This document shows, piece after piece, positions 1 to 8,242 of a stretch of 64,000 nucleotides of DNA. The stretch's first letter is position 1; each line of letters starts with the position of its first letter. Origin of the DNA: Candidatus Phosphitivorax anaerolimi (lineage in GTDB: Bacteria; Desulfobacterota; Desulfomonilia; UBA1062); NCBI GenBank assembly GCA_001896555.1, contig MPOS01000025.1, forward strand, positions 1 to 64,000. The letters run 5' to 3'. Position numbers and translations under genes: made by a program. The notes beneath the pieces are model-generated. The model saw only the letters and a list, made by a program, of their open reading frames with translations, was not told the origin of the DNA and ran no database searches.

Positions 1-1
1 G

Positions 2-283
2 AAGGTGGCATTCTCAACCATGGGTAGTGACCCGGCAACCGAAGCAGCGCAGGCTATCCTTGGTTGGATACAGCGCAAGGAACGAGACAAGTTCACTCTT
101 CGGGACTGCTTCCGTGATCTTGCCGGGCGATACAAGAACACTTCCGAGATGAAGCCCGGCCTATCTGTACTCACAGAACGCGGATACATCAAGGATATAG
201 GCACGGAGCAGACAGGCGGTAAGGGAAGACCCAAAGGCCCTTACTTCGTTGTGAATCCCATAGTCATAGGGGGTGGCAAATGA
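2..283 (+). CDS. C-terminal part of a primase/helicase-like replication protein (5' end outside window)
   Basis: The frame is open to the left edge. The first possible start, a GTG at position 5, has no visible ribosome site, so this is probably the tail of a longer gene. The visible ~92 residues look like a small winged-helix domain: a helix around FTLRDCFRDLAGR, then a recognition-like segment LSVLTERGYI and a basic GGKGRPKGP turn. Tails like this occur at the end of DUF3987/YfjI-type primase-helicase proteins of phages and integrative elements; that family link is recalled from pattern, not proven. The stop overlaps the next start as ATGA, and a helicase gene follows, which fits a mobile-element replication block. 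Confidence 0.5.
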   Translation, partial: KVAFSTMGSDPATEAAQAILGWIQRKERDKFTLRDCFRDLAGRYKNTSEMKPGLSVLTERGYIKDIGTEQTGGKGRPKGPYFVVNPIVIGGGK

Positions 284-657
284 GCTTTTCAGCGCAGTGG
301 TTTTCAAAATCCATATCTAAGGACAATATTGACAATAATGACATAAATGGGGAATCGGGCCTTTCTGTCAATTCTGTCAATATTGTCAGTAGGGGTGATA
401 TTTTAAAAACCGAACAGTGGGGAGACCACGCGCACCTTGTGGAGTGGTTCTTCTCTGCGAGGGATACCCTACCCCGCGAGCGGTTCACCTATGACCAGGG
501 CGACGGATGGCAGGTCATATGGATGACCCCGGTGGCATCATACGAACGGCTCAAAACGGAAATTGAAAAAGGCCCGGAGAGCCCATGGGCAGATGAAGTG
601 AGAAGCATTCTGAAACAACTGCATAGGCTATTCAAGAATCATAGACCTGGGAGATAA
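280..657 (+). CDS. hypothetical protein in helicase operon
   Basis: A 125-residue protein of unknown function. Its start overlaps the previous stop (ATGA at 280-283) and it ends 3 bp before the helicase start, so the three genes are almost certainly one transcript. The N-terminal half (about residues 10-40) is rich in Asn, Asp, Ser and Ile and looks unstructured. The C-terminal half carries aromatic and charged segments (HLVEWFFSARDTLP, GDGWQVIWM) that look folded. No catalytic motif or membrane segment is visible. Position between a primase-like tail and a DECH helicase suggests a role in replication of an accessory element, but that is context only. Confidence 0.55.
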   Translation: MSFSAQWFSKSISKDNIDNNDINGESGLSVNSVNIVSRGDILKTEQWGDHAHLVEWFFSARDTLPRERFTYDQGDGWQVIWMTPVASYERLKTEIEKGPESPWADEVRSILKQLHRLFKNHRPGR

Positions 658-660
658 AGC

Positions 661-2037
661 ATGAGCGTAAAGATCACTCTCACGATTGACAGCCAGGCTC
701 GACTAAGCGGCACGAACAGGATTCGACCTGATATTCCCCGTAGGATCAAGAACCGGCTCTCATTCCCGAACCCGAAATATCTGGATGCCCGCAATCGAGG
801 CTTCAGCACATGGAACCTGCCCGAATACATCCAGTGTTACGAGATGGACGGGAGCTCGATGATAGTTCCCCGAGGATTCACAAGGCAGTTGATAGGCATC
901 CTGAACGAATCCGGCGCGCAATTTGAGATTCGGGACCACAGGAGAAGGCTTCCCGATGTAGAGTATCAGTTCTTCGGCGAGCTCAAAGGTTTTCAGGAAG
1001 AGGCGGTCAAGGCCATTCTATCGAGGGAATTCGGCACACTGGCAGCTCCGACAGGCAGCGGAAAGACAGTTATGGCTCTTGCCGTCATAGCACACAGGAA
1101 GCAGCCTGCCCTTGTAATCGTTCACACAAAGGAGCTGTTGAATCAGTGGTGCGAGCGCATAGAAACCTTCCTGGGCATTCCCCGGGAAGAGATCGGCATT
1201 ATCGTCGCAGGGAAAAAGACCATAGGCGAAAAAGTAACGGTTGGCATCGTGAAGTCAGTTTATCCGATCGCGCACGAGATCAAGAAACATTTCGGCTTCC
1301 TCATTGTGGATGAATGCCACCATGCCCCTGCCAGGACGTTCACAGAAGCAGCGGTTGAGTTCGACAGCCTGTATATGCTCGGGCTCTCCGCTACGCCCTA
1401 TCGCCGGGACAAGCTCACACGGCTTATCTACTGGCATCTTGGAGATATGGTTCACGAGATTGATAAGACCGCTCTTGAAGATTCGGGAGACGTTCTCAAG
1501 GCAGAAGCGATTATCCGAGAAACTGGCTTTGCCTCAGCGTTCGACCCGATAGAACAGTATTCGCTCATGCTCTCAGAGCTTACAAAGAACCACTCCAGAA
1601 ACATGCTTATCGTTCAGGACGTGATCGAAGAGGCACAGAACGGTGGGGGTATATGCCTGGTGCTCACGGACAGGAAGGCGCATTGTGAAACGCTTGCCGG
1701 ACTGCTCGAAGATAAAGGCATCCAAGCGGACATTCTCACCGGGGATCTTTCGGACACAGACAGGAAGACCGTTGTTGAACGACTGAACACAGGGCGAGTG
1801 AAGGTCCTGGTGGCGACAGGGCAGCTTATCGGTGAAGGCTTCGACTGCAAGGAGCTTTCCACGCTCTTTCTCACTTGTCCAATCAAGTTCTCTGGCCGGT
1901 TGCTCCAATACCTTGGACGTGTTCTCAGGCCCGCACCAGGAAAAGAGAAGGCGCGAGTTTATGATTATGTGGATTCAAGAATCGGCGTCTTGGAGAATGC
2001 GGCAAGAGGCAGGCAGAAAGTATATTTCGGGGAATGA
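661..2037 (+). CDS. DECH-box superfamily 2 helicase (XPB/type III restriction-like)
   Basis: This 458-residue ATP-dependent helicase or translocase has Walker A APTGSGKT (residues 129-136), motif Ia VHTKELLNQW, a DECHHAP Walker B, motif III LSATPYRRD, and C-terminal motifs including ATGQLIGEGFD and QYLGRVLRP with the arginine finger. The arrangement matches the short SF2 helicases related to XPB and the Res subunit of type III restriction enzymes, which are common on phages and integrative elements. There is no nuclease domain. An N-terminal ~100 residues before the Q-motif region may contact DNA. It is the last gene of a tightly packed three-gene block. Helicase identity is secure; the substrate is unknown. 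Confidence 0.9.
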   Translation: MSVKITLTIDSQARLSGTNRIRPDIPRRIKNRLSFPNPKYLDARNRGFSTWNLPEYIQCYEMDGSSMIVPRGFTRQLIGILNESGAQFEIRDHRRRLPDVEYQFFGELKGFQEEAVKAILSREFGTLAAPTGSGKTVMALAVIAHRKQPALVIVHTKELLNQWCERIETFLGIPREEIGIIVAGKKTIGEKVTVGIVKSVYPIAHEIKKHFGFLIVDECHHAPARTFTEAAVEFDSLYMLGLSATPYRRDKLTRLIYWHLGDMVHEIDKTALEDSGDVLKAEAIIRETGFASAFDPIEQYSLMLSELTKNHSRNMLIVQDVIEEAQNGGGICLVLTDRKAHCETLAGLLEDKGIQADILTGDLSDTDRKTVVERLNTGRVKVLVATGQLIGEGFDCKELSTLFLTCPIKFSGRLLQYLGRVLRPAPGKEKARVYDYVDSRIGVLENAARGRQKVYFGE

Positions 2038-2455
2038 TAAGGCATCGTGCAGAGGTATTTTTCTATATGACAGCACAGGGAAGGATTGGGGACATTCTCT
2101 CTCACTTTCTTTTACTCTTCACATCAATATGTGAGCAAATGCTCACATTAGGCCGGGACGATACATCCGAGTAACTCTAATTCTGTATGGCAAGTTCCTT
2201 CCGAAGCAAGGCCCATCCTGAGTTTTGCGTGATTTGAGAATCGTCTTTCGCTGGAAGCTCATAAAAGCTTGGAAAATGAGGAAGAGCTTTGACATTTCAT
2301 ATAATTGGGTTACTGGATAACTGGATACACGCTTGGTTGTTTAATTGTCCTGTGGTTCGAGCTCTCTTTGATGCCTCAGAATGAGGCAGGCGGTTTTCGC
2401 TTTGGCGGGGTTTACTTGGTTCTTAGTGCGCCACGGCTCTTGGGCTGTTCAGCCG
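2038..2455. other. gene-free stretch with small inverted repeats
   Basis: No convincing coding frame was found between the helicase stop and the small minus-strand gene. The stretch holds a perfect 8+8 bp inverted repeat (2130-2147), a tandem ACTGGATA pair near 2310-2326, and a short GCCTCA/TGAGGC stem at 2373-2388. No clear terminator with a T-run was seen. Confidence 0.4.
2130..2147. repeat. perfect inverted repeat TGTGAGCA-AA-TGCTCACA
   Basis: The two 8-base arms are exact reverse complements separated by AA. The shape is that of a dimeric repressor operator. It resembles half-sites of the CRP consensus (TGTGA/TCACA), but the spacing is 8, not 6, so it is not a standard CRP site. No gene start lies close enough to assign a target. 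Confidence 0.4.
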
Positions 2456-2728
2456 TCAGCCTCTACTCTTTCCTGCAATATTGATGAGCTTGCCCTTGTC
2501 TCTCCCATTCGCTTTTTTCTCAACCTTGCCGTACACGACCAGCACCTTGCCGTCAGTGATGCCCACGTCGCCGGTCTTGAACTCCAGCCTCCACAGGTTC
2601 GCATCTTCAGGAGGCGTGAACGATGCAAGATTTCCGGCTCCGCCCTTGTCGTCCATCATGATTCCGCCGATCGCCACCAGACTGCACTCCATGTCTTCCG
2701 GGATGTTAAACTTCTTCATGCCTTTCAT
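2456..2728 (-). CDS. small hypothetical protein
   Basis: A 90-residue soluble protein of unknown function. Its start is well supported by CAGGAGGAAGAAT directly upstream of the ATG on the minus strand. It begins with a short basic segment (MKGMKKFNIPE) and continues as alternating hydrophobic and charged stretches (CSLVAIGGIMMDDKGG, ITDGKVLVVYGKVEKK) typical of a small all-beta fold. The C-terminal tail is basic. There is no signal peptide or membrane segment. It lies alone in the accessory region left of the tRNA gene. No family was recognised. Confidence 0.6.
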   Translation of the reverse strand: MKGMKKFNIPEDMECSLVAIGGIMMDDKGGAGNLASFTPPEDANLWRLEFKTGDVGITDGKVLVVYGKVEKKANGRDKGKLINIAGKSRG

Positions 2729-2858
2729 ATTCTTCCTCCTGTCTACGCTTTTATTTCACCCTCATCGGCCTGGGCCGTAAGGGTGATCTTGTCCCGTTTA
2801 CGTGTGCCCCTATATGATCATGACACTGAACCATTACCGGACTTCGGACAGAGAGAGA

Positions 2859-3068
2859 TTGAATCGGTGCATGATCAGGATACCCCACCTTGATAAAAAA
2901 AACCAGTCCTGAAAGAGAACAGAGGATGGATACATCTCCAGGTGCCCCTATCTTATGTAAAAAACCCCTCACACAACTTCAATTTTTGAGCCCCCTACGG
3001 ACCGTATGATAAATCATACAAACCGAGCACATCGGCATCAAAAACATCAGTTATGAGTGGTTCTATCT
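2859..3068 (-). repeat. diverged direct repeat, copy A
   Basis: Copy A aligns by eye with copy B (3357-3562) in the same orientation over about 200 bp, with many shared blocks: GCATRATCARGATACC, ACAGARSAGGGGATG-like and TATCTCCAG segments, GTAAAAAACC, GATAAATCATACA, and a final AAAAAC...TTAT...GGTTCT block. Divergence is substantial, so the duplication is old. It lies just 3' of the small membrane protein gene and touches its stop. Confidence 0.55.
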
Positions 3069-3341
3069 GTCTTCCTTCTGCCCGTTATCTGCAAATGCCT
3101 CTATTACACCGACTGCCGCACCGCAGGCTATCAACGGAAGGCACAACCAATAGTTTTCGGTGAAGATACCGATGTAACAACATAACCCGGAACCGGCAAC
3201 TAGGGCGCCTATATACTCTCTTCTCCCATACAGGTAATGAAAAAATCCGATTATCGGTATGCCGAACAGTATTATCGCAAAGCCCCACGACACCAACAGC
3301 CAGACATAATCCATGAGCCCCCTGACTTCACCGGTCTCCAT
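3063..3341 (-). CDS. small three-helix membrane protein, unknown function
   Basis: A protein of about 92 residues starting METGEVRG. This start is chosen over an upstream in-frame ATG (3371) because a G-rich GGGGGGTGCT ribosome site precedes it. Three hydrophobic segments are visible: VWLLVSWGFAIILFGIPIIGF, then YIGALVAGSGLCCYIGIF, then WLCLPLIACGAAVGVIEAF. They are separated by a short YGRRE loop and an ENY turn, and the C-terminal tail is charged (DNGQKEDR). It has no recognised family. It is flanked by two diverged copies of a ~200-bp repeat. The copy at 3357-3562 lies exactly where its promoter and leader should be, including a TATAAT-like box on the minus strand near 3543-3548. Confidence 0.6.
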   Translation of the reverse strand: METGEVRGLMDYVWLLVSWGFAIILFGIPIIGFFHYLYGRREYIGALVAGSGLCCYIGIFTENYWLCLPLIACGAAVGVIEAFADNGQKEDR

Positions 3342-3356
3342 AGCACCCCCCAAAAA

Positions 3357-3562
3357 TTGAAGCATAATCAAGATACCCGTCTTCGACCAAAAAATCTATT
3401 TGGAAAACAGAACAGGGGATGAATGTATCTCCAGACGCCTCGTCGTTTACAAAAAACCACCATCACAGCTTTGATTTTTGCACCTGCACCAAGCCGGAAG
3501 ATAAATCATACAGGCCAACGAGTCGGGGGTAAAAAACGCAAATTATAAGGGCGGTTCTGAAA
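3357..3562 (-). repeat. diverged direct repeat, copy B (leader of the small membrane gene)
   Basis: This copy pairs with 2859-3068. On the minus strand it lies immediately upstream of the membrane protein start at 3341 and contains CCTTATAATTTGC, a good -10 candidate about 200 nt before the start codon. If used, it would give a long 5' leader that is duplicated in copy A, so the repeat may be a conserved regulatory leader rather than coding DNA. Confidence 0.5.
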
Positions 3563-3653
3563 AAAAAAGAGCATCTAGATAAAAGCGTTTACCTTTTCTC
3601 ATGGACATATTATAATTGTAGCAAAAGATTTTAACAAGGATTGCATTTGACTT

Positions 3654-4295
3654 ATGATTAGGGGCATCGCAACTTTAATTGTCGTTTTCTTTATAAGCGG
3701 TTGTACTGCCATGATACAATCGCAAGTTACGGTTTTCCATGAATTGGAGCTGGGACCAAAAACTTATGCGTTTCTTCGGTTAGAAGATCAGCAGGGTAGT
3801 CTAGAACATCGGCTCTATGAGAATTCAGTAAGAACGAAGCTTGCACAATATGGGCTCAAAGAAGCGCCCCTAGAAGATGCAGAATATGCTATCTTCATTA
3901 CATATGGCATCGGATCACAGCAAGTTTTGAAATCATATCCCATTATTGGCCAGACGGGGATTTCTTCAGCAACAACTTATGGATCTGCTACTACATACGG
4001 CAACACTGGTACGTACTCTGGCACTACCACTTACACGCCAAGTTATGGTGTTGTTGGAACAAGCACCTATTCAACCACAGAATATACCCGATATTTTAAC
4101 CTTACATTTTTTGATAAAAAATACTTCGATAAGCATCGGGAGCTTCGCTCAGTATATGAAGGGAAAGTGACTAGCAAAGGCTCAACGGGAGAACTTTCTA
4201 TTGTGGTTCCTTACCTTGTGGAGTCTTTGTTTCAAGAATTCCCTGGGAACAGTGGCTCTACTCGTAGAGTAATCCTTCCCATCAATCCTCAATAG
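3654..4295 (+). CDS. DUF4136-like outer-membrane lipoprotein
   Basis: A 213-residue secreted lipoprotein. A hydrophobic signal (residues 3-16) ends in a lipobox, ISGC, with Cys17 as the lipidated residue. After the cleavage site come FHELELGPKTYAFLRLED and an EDAEYAIFITYG segment, which match the pattern of DUF4136 lipoproteins. The middle (about residues 108-142) is a low-complexity Thr-Tyr-Gly-Ser stretch with repeated TTYG motifs. A RYFNLTFFDKK strand and a VVPYLVESLFQEFPG helix follow. It is convergent with the next gene and stands alone, so nothing nearby suggests a partner. The family call is from pattern recall and moderately sure. Confidence 0.65.
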   Translation: MIRGIATLIVVFFISGCTAMIQSQVTVFHELELGPKTYAFLRLEDQQGSLEHRLYENSVRTKLAQYGLKEAPLEDAEYAIFITYGIGSQQVLKSYPIIGQTGISSATTYGSATTYGNTGTYSGTTTYTPSYGVVGTSTYSTTEYTRYFNLTFFDKKYFDKHRELRSVYEGKVTSKGSTGELSIVVPYLVESLFQEFPGNSGSTRRVILPINPQ

Positions 4296-4325
4296 AATAA
4301 CATCGATAACCCTGATAAACCTACA

Positions 4326-4892
4326 TCAAAACCAGCATTTCTTCTCTGGAGATTTTATTTTCCAATCTCTTCGGAGCAATTTTGAAAGATCTTCCAAACA
4401 CTTATCTAGATTTTTTAATACACTATCCAACTGTTCAATCTTCTCGGGTGAGACATCACCAGAAGAGATTGATGATTTTATAGCGTATATCCCCTTCATT
4501 AAATCCTCATGACAATTAACCACTCTTTCAATACATTCATTGATGGATTCGTCTTGGCAAATTATAGAGATATAAGCAGAACTTGCATTAACTTTCCTCA
4601 TTGCCTCATCAAAATCACGAGAACTGAAGATATTACTTACCCTTTTAATCCAATCCTCTTCATGTCGTTCTATAATTGTTATGATATCCGATATAACTCC
4701 ATATACATACATATATGTTCCAAGAAACTCTCCATAGCTGTTACATCTCATTCTTTCATCTGATAATTGTCCTTGATAACTCAATTCCATTTCTCTCACT
4801 TTTCGAGCATGGCGATTATTCAGCCAACTTGTTGCCATGCCAATAAGGCCTCCTACAGCTGTACCGATTAGTCCGAAAACTGCAGAATCCAT
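4326..4892 (-). CDS. hypothetical membrane-anchored helical protein
   Basis: A 188-residue protein with one N-terminal membrane segment (about residues 4-24, FGLIGTAVGGLIGMATSWLNN), a basic stop-transfer run (RHARKVREME) and a long, mostly helical cytoplasmic region with coiled-coil-like charge patterning to the C-terminus. The start is backed by a GGGGAGA run just upstream on the minus strand. This architecture is common among small orphan proteins of phages and genomic islands. No domain family was recognised. The DNA here is visibly AT-richer than after the tRNA gene, consistent with acquired sequence. Confidence 0.6.
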   Translation of the reverse strand: MDSAVFGLIGTAVGGLIGMATSWLNNRHARKVREMELSYQGQLSDERMRCNSYGEFLGTYMYVYGVISDIITIIERHEEDWIKRVSNIFSSRDFDEAMRKVNASSAYISIICQDESINECIERVVNCHEDLMKGIYAIKSSISSGDVSPEKIEQLDSVLKNLDKCLEDLSKLLRRDWKIKSPEKKCWF

Positions 4893-4976
4893 TCTCCCCC
4901 CCCCTTATAAATACCTTACTAGGAAACACAGATAAACAATCTGATCTTAGATGCAAGTTAAATCAACATCCACATT

Positions 4977-5153
4977 TTACTTATTGATATTATTACTGTC
5001 AAAAGAAGATTGTAAGATTTCAATCCAGATTTCATTGTTAAGATATATTGGAGGATCGAATATAAGCCCCTGGCACTCCCTCTTTTGATTGAAGATGATC
5101 ATATCACTGGGAAAATTACTATAGGCAAACACACAGCCTGTATGATCCATCAT
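4977..5153 (-). pseudogene. possible remnant ORF, 58 codons
   Basis: A minus-strand frame encodes 58 residues starting MMDHTGCVFAYSNF and ending in an Asn-rich tail. Its composition looks protein-like (ECQGLIFDPPIYLNNEIWIE), but there is no ribosome site, an in-frame stop lies 8 codons upstream, and no family was recognised. It may be a decayed fragment of a larger gene in the otherwise empty 4893-5387 stretch. The rest of that stretch shows no coding signal, and no integrase gene was found in it. Confidence 0.3.
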
Positions 5154-5387
5154 CTTGGGAAAGGTTGCTCTTATTTTTCAAGATAAAGCGCACAAGTTTT
5201 TCTATAAGGCTCCGCACGGAGAGCTAAGGATACCTTTACCTTTTGGCTTGGGACTCCCTTTCCCTGGCCCCGGGGTGGGGGTGGATGGCATGAATAAGCC
5301 GGGCATGAACCCCTGAATTTCAAGCTTTTTCAAGGATGTGTTAGCAAGCTGTTAGCATATCAATATTCATAAAACCTGTGAATCAAG

Positions 5388-5459
5388 AGCCAGCGCAGGG
5401 ACTTGAACCCTGGACCTGCTGATTACGAATCAGCTGCTCTACCGCTGAGCTACGCTGGC
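5388..5459 (-). tRNA. tRNA-Thr (anticodon CGT)
   Basis: The minus strand folds into a full cloverleaf of 72 nt. The acceptor stem GCCAGCG/CGCTGGC has a T discriminator, the D arm is GCTC/GAGC, and the anticodon stem GCTGA/TCAGC encloses the loop TTCGTAA, giving anticodon CGT, which reads the threonine codon ACG. The T arm is CAGGG TTCAAGT CCCTG. CCA is not encoded. The 3' end faces the AT-rich, helicase-bearing DNA to the left, the usual geometry for a tRNA used as an integration site. Confidence 0.95.
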
Positions 5460-5586
5460 AACGCAAGCTTTTTTACATAGAGCGTATCCATTGTCAATGG
5501 CTTACCGTGGGGGAAATTCATTGCCCGGCATCTTTTTTCCAAAGCCGGCTATGCCGCGGTCAGCAACACGGACGGAAAGGATCAGG

Positions 5587-6333
5587 CTAGAGGATCTGCC
5601 GCATGAACTGCCTGGCGCGCTCGTGGGACGGGTTCTTGAAGAAATGCTCCGGGGAGCCCTCTTCCAGGATTTTCCCCTCGTCCATGAAGATGACGCGGTC
5701 GGATACCTCTCGGGCAAAGCCCATCTCGTGGGTCACCACGATCATGGTCATGCCTTCTTTTGCGAGCTTGACCATGACGTCAAGCACCTCGCCGATCATC
5801 TCGGGGTCGAGTGCAGAGGTGGGCTCGTCGAAAAGCATGAGCTTTGGCTGCATGGCGAGGGCACGTGCTATGGCGACGCGCTGCTGCTGCCCGCCTGAAA
5901 GCTTGGTGGGATACTCGCCCGCCTTTTCCAGGATCCCTACCTTTGCCAGGAGGTCTTTCGCGATCTTCTCGGCATCGCTCTTCGAGCGCTTCCGCACAAC
6001 CCTCTGTGCCAGGGTGAGATTCTCCAGCACGGTCTTGTGCGGGAAGACGTTGAACTGCTGGAAGACCATGCCTACCTCTTCACGGACCTTGTTAATGTTG
6101 GTCTTGGGATCGCTGATCTCATGCCCATCCACGATAATGGTCCCCGCGTTGATCTCCTCGAGCCGGTTGACCGAGCGCAACAGGGTGCTCTTGCCCGACC
6201 CCGAGGGGCCTATGATCACCACCTTCTCCCCGTCATAGACATCCAGCGAGACATTGTCCAATGCCTTTAATCTTCCGAAGAACTTGACCACGCCCTTCAT
6301 CTCGACCATCTTGCGGCGGGTGTTATTCTGCAC
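5587..6333 (-). CDS. polar amino-acid ABC transporter ATP-binding protein (GlnQ/HisP type)
   Basis: A 248-residue ATPase that powers uptake of a polar amino acid. Walker A is GPSGSGKST, the Q-loop is [12 protein letters not shown], the signature is [15 protein letters not shown], Walker B is [14 protein letters not shown], and the switch His is in VVTHEMGFA. All are intact. The start is the GTG at 6333, because GGAGGAGA lies 7 nt upstream inside the end of the permease gene. This gives an 11-bp overlap and the usual family length. A longer in-frame extension to 6444 is an artefact. It is the last gene of a binding protein, permease, ATPase operon. Confidence 0.93.
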   Translation of the reverse strand: MQNNTRRKMVEMKGVVKFFGRLKALDNVSLDVYDGEKVVIIGPSGSGKSTLLRSVNRLEEINAGTIIVDGHEISDPKTNINKVREEVGMVFQQFNVFPHKTVLENLTLAQRVVRKRSKSDAEKIAKDLLAKVGILEKAGEYPTKLSGGQQQRVAIARALAMQPKLMLFDEPTSALDPEMIGEVLDVMVKLAKEGMTMIVVTHEMGFAREVSDRVIFMDEGKILEEGSPEHFFKNPSHERARQFMRQIL

Positions 6334-7135
6334 CGATTCTCTCCTCCATGATGCTGATGAGTTTGGACAGGAACAGGGTGATGATGAGATACACCAGGGC
6401 CACAACGGTATAGGTCTCGAAATAGGCGAAGCTCTCGGCCGCAAACTCTCTACCCCGCCTCAGCAGGTCAGCCACGGCCAGGATGGACACCAGAGACGAG
6501 TCTTTGAGCAGGGCCACAAACTCGTTGCCCACCGGAGGCAGGATGGTTCTGAATGCCTGGGGCAGGATCACATGGTACATGGATTGGGCGTGTGTCATGC
6601 CCAAAGAGCGTGCCGCCTCGGTCTGGCCCTTGGGTATGGACTGGATGCCCGCCCGGAAGATCTCTCCCATATAGGCGCCGTAGCAGATCCCCATGGCGAG
6701 CACCGCCGAGGGCAGCGGCGGCATCTGCACGATGCGGCCCAAGGCAAAGTAGATATAGAAAAGCTGGACGAGAAGCGGAATCCCCCTGATCACTTCAACG
6801 TACAGAGACGAGATGCCGTTGATCAGGGGGTTTTTGGAGATCCTTCCCAGACCCGTGAAGAGCCCTATGACCAGCGCGAGAAGAATGGAAAGCACGGTCA
6901 CCTGGAAGGTCACCAAGATCCCGTCCGGCACGAACTTGATGATGTCCAGATACGGATCTGGCTTGAATACCACCAGGTAGACGATGATGGCGATGGCGCC
7001 GAAAAAGGCCACCCTCCACGCGGTGAAGAGCCCCACATCCTTCTTGGATGGGATGGCGGCCCCATCGCCTACGTCTATGGTAATGGGCCGTGCTTCTTCT
7101 AGGTGCGGTTTTTTGTCGTCAGCTAGCGCAGCCAC
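6323..7135 (-). CDS. polar amino-acid ABC transporter permease (HisM/GlnP type)
   Basis: A 270-residue inner-membrane permease. After a polar N-terminus (~35 residues) come about six membrane helices. The EAA loop that contacts the ATPase is clear: [20 protein letters not shown]. It is followed by the family motif [15 protein letters not shown] and [10 protein letters not shown] single permease gene suggests it works as a homodimer. It overlaps the binding-protein gene by 13 bp and the ATPase gene by 11 bp, so the three genes are translationally coupled. The exact substrate cannot be read from the sequence. Confidence 0.93.
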   Translation of the reverse strand: MAALADDKKPHLEEARPITIDVGDGAAIPSKKDVGLFTAWRVAFFGAIAIIVYLVVFKPDPYLDIIKFVPDGILVTFQVTVLSILLALVIGLFTGLGRISKNPLINGISSLYVEVIRGIPLLVQLFYIYFALGRIVQMPPLPSAVLAMGICYGAYMGEIFRAGIQSIPKGQTEAARSLGMTHAQSMYHVILPQAFRTILPPVGNEFVALLKDSSLVSILAVADLLRRGREFAAESFAYFETYTVVALVYLIITLFLSKLISIMEERIGAE

Positions 7136-7929
7136 TTGTCTTCGAGTTCTTTATCGATTCCCTTTGCCTGGACTGCCTGGATCCCCTTGTTGATGAGATC
7201 GAGAACTTCCTGGTTGCCCTTTTTCACCACGATGCCGTAGCTTTCCTGGGTGAACGGCTCACCCACGATCTTGAACTTGTCTTTATACTCTTCCCGCTGG
7301 AGCGCATAGTCGGCAGCCACCGGGGTGTCGCATACCACGCCCTGGATTCTGCCCGACGCCATGTCCTCGAAGGCGAGGCCGATCTCGTCGTAGTTCTTCG
7401 CCTCGACGCCTTCAGCCTTCTTGACCTCCATGGCGCCGGTGGTCCCGATCTGCGCGCCTACCATCTTGCCGGTCATTTCGGCGAGCGAGGTCACTCCTTC
7501 CAGATCCTTGGGAACGGTGAGCACCTGGCCGGCATTGATATACGGCAGGGAAAAATCAAAATTCTGCTTGCGCTCGTCGGTGATGGTCACCGAGGAAATA
7601 ACCGCGTCGTAATTTCCCAGGTCCAGGCCGCCGAAGATGCCGTCCCATGCGGTGTTCTTGAACTCGACCTTAAACCCGGCCTCTTCTGCTACTGCCTTCA
7701 TGAAGTCGATATCAAACCCGACGATGTTCTTGTCCTTGTCAACCATTTCCATGGGCGGCCAAGTTGCATCTGTGGCCACGACCAGGGTCTTCATCGGAGC
7801 GGCCTGCTCTGAAGTTGCCTGCTCCTGGGCAGCCTGCTTTGGCTCCTCCTGCTTCTGCTGGCACGAAGTCATACCAGCGACCAGCCCGATGACCACGATA
7901 AAAGCCAAGAAATATTTCAAAGTCTTCAT
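7123..7929 (-). CDS. amino-acid ABC transporter substrate-binding lipoprotein
   Basis: A 268-residue periplasmic binding protein of family 3 (cystine/glutamine type). The signal peptide ends in a lipobox with Cys23 (GMTSC), followed by a Gln/Glu/Ala-rich linker to about residue 45. The folded domain begins TLVVATDATWPPMEM. Family motifs include NIVGFDIDFMKAVAEEAG, YDAVISSVTITDERK and an E-S-Y-G-I-V-V strand near the C-terminus. It is first in its operon, with GGGGGAGGATCT before the ATG. It is divergent from a TetR gene about 310 bp away, which might control both, though no shared operator was identified. Confidence 0.93.
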   Translation of the reverse strand: MKTLKYFLAFIVVIGLVAGMTSCQQKQEEPKQAAQEQATSEQAAPMKTLVVATDATWPPMEMVDKDKNIVGFDIDFMKAVAEEAGFKVEFKNTAWDGIFGGLDLGNYDAVISSVTITDERKQNFDFSLPYINAGQVLTVPKDLEGVTSLAEMTGKMVGAQIGTTGAMEVKKAEGVEAKNYDEIGLAFEDMASGRIQGVVCDTPVAADYALQREEYKDKFKIVGEPFTQESYGIVVKKGNQEVLDLINKGIQAVQAKGIDKELEDKWLR

Positions 7930-8159
7930 AGATCCTCCCCCTTATGCTTTGGATACCTTTGATTATCTGCTCTGGTGCTGTCGAAAACTAGCACTTTTCA
8001 CCGGGGAAGTCTAGAGCGGAGAATAGTTCACGCGCAAGCCCCGCTGCTCTATACTTTAGCGTCCTGAAAAAGCGCCGGTTCCTCCGCAGCAGAATGTCTG
8101 TCCGGCCTGAGATATTTTTCTCAAAGGATAGCCCGCAGGGCTGCCAGTCCAGTATTCCC

Positions 8160-8188
8160 TTGACAAAAAGAGGCGGGCCAGCTTATGT
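8160..8188 (+). promoter_or_regulatory. candidate sigma-70 promoter for the TetR gene
   Basis: TTGACA at 8160-8165 and TTATGT at 8183-8188 are separated by 17 bp, about 50 bp before the TetR start. The remaining intergenic DNA (7930-8242) contains no coding frame I can support. It should also hold the divergent ABC operon promoter, which I could not pin down. Confidence 0.5.
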
Positions 8189-8242
8189 TCAGCATCAGGT
8201 TATACATATTTACGTTTTGATAACAATGAACTAGGATAGTCA

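Noticed and set aside
4893-5387. Search for an integrase gene or its remnant next to the tRNA
   Set aside because: No tyrosine recombinase motif was seen on either strand; only a 58-codon unassigned frame and a Pro-rich fragment.
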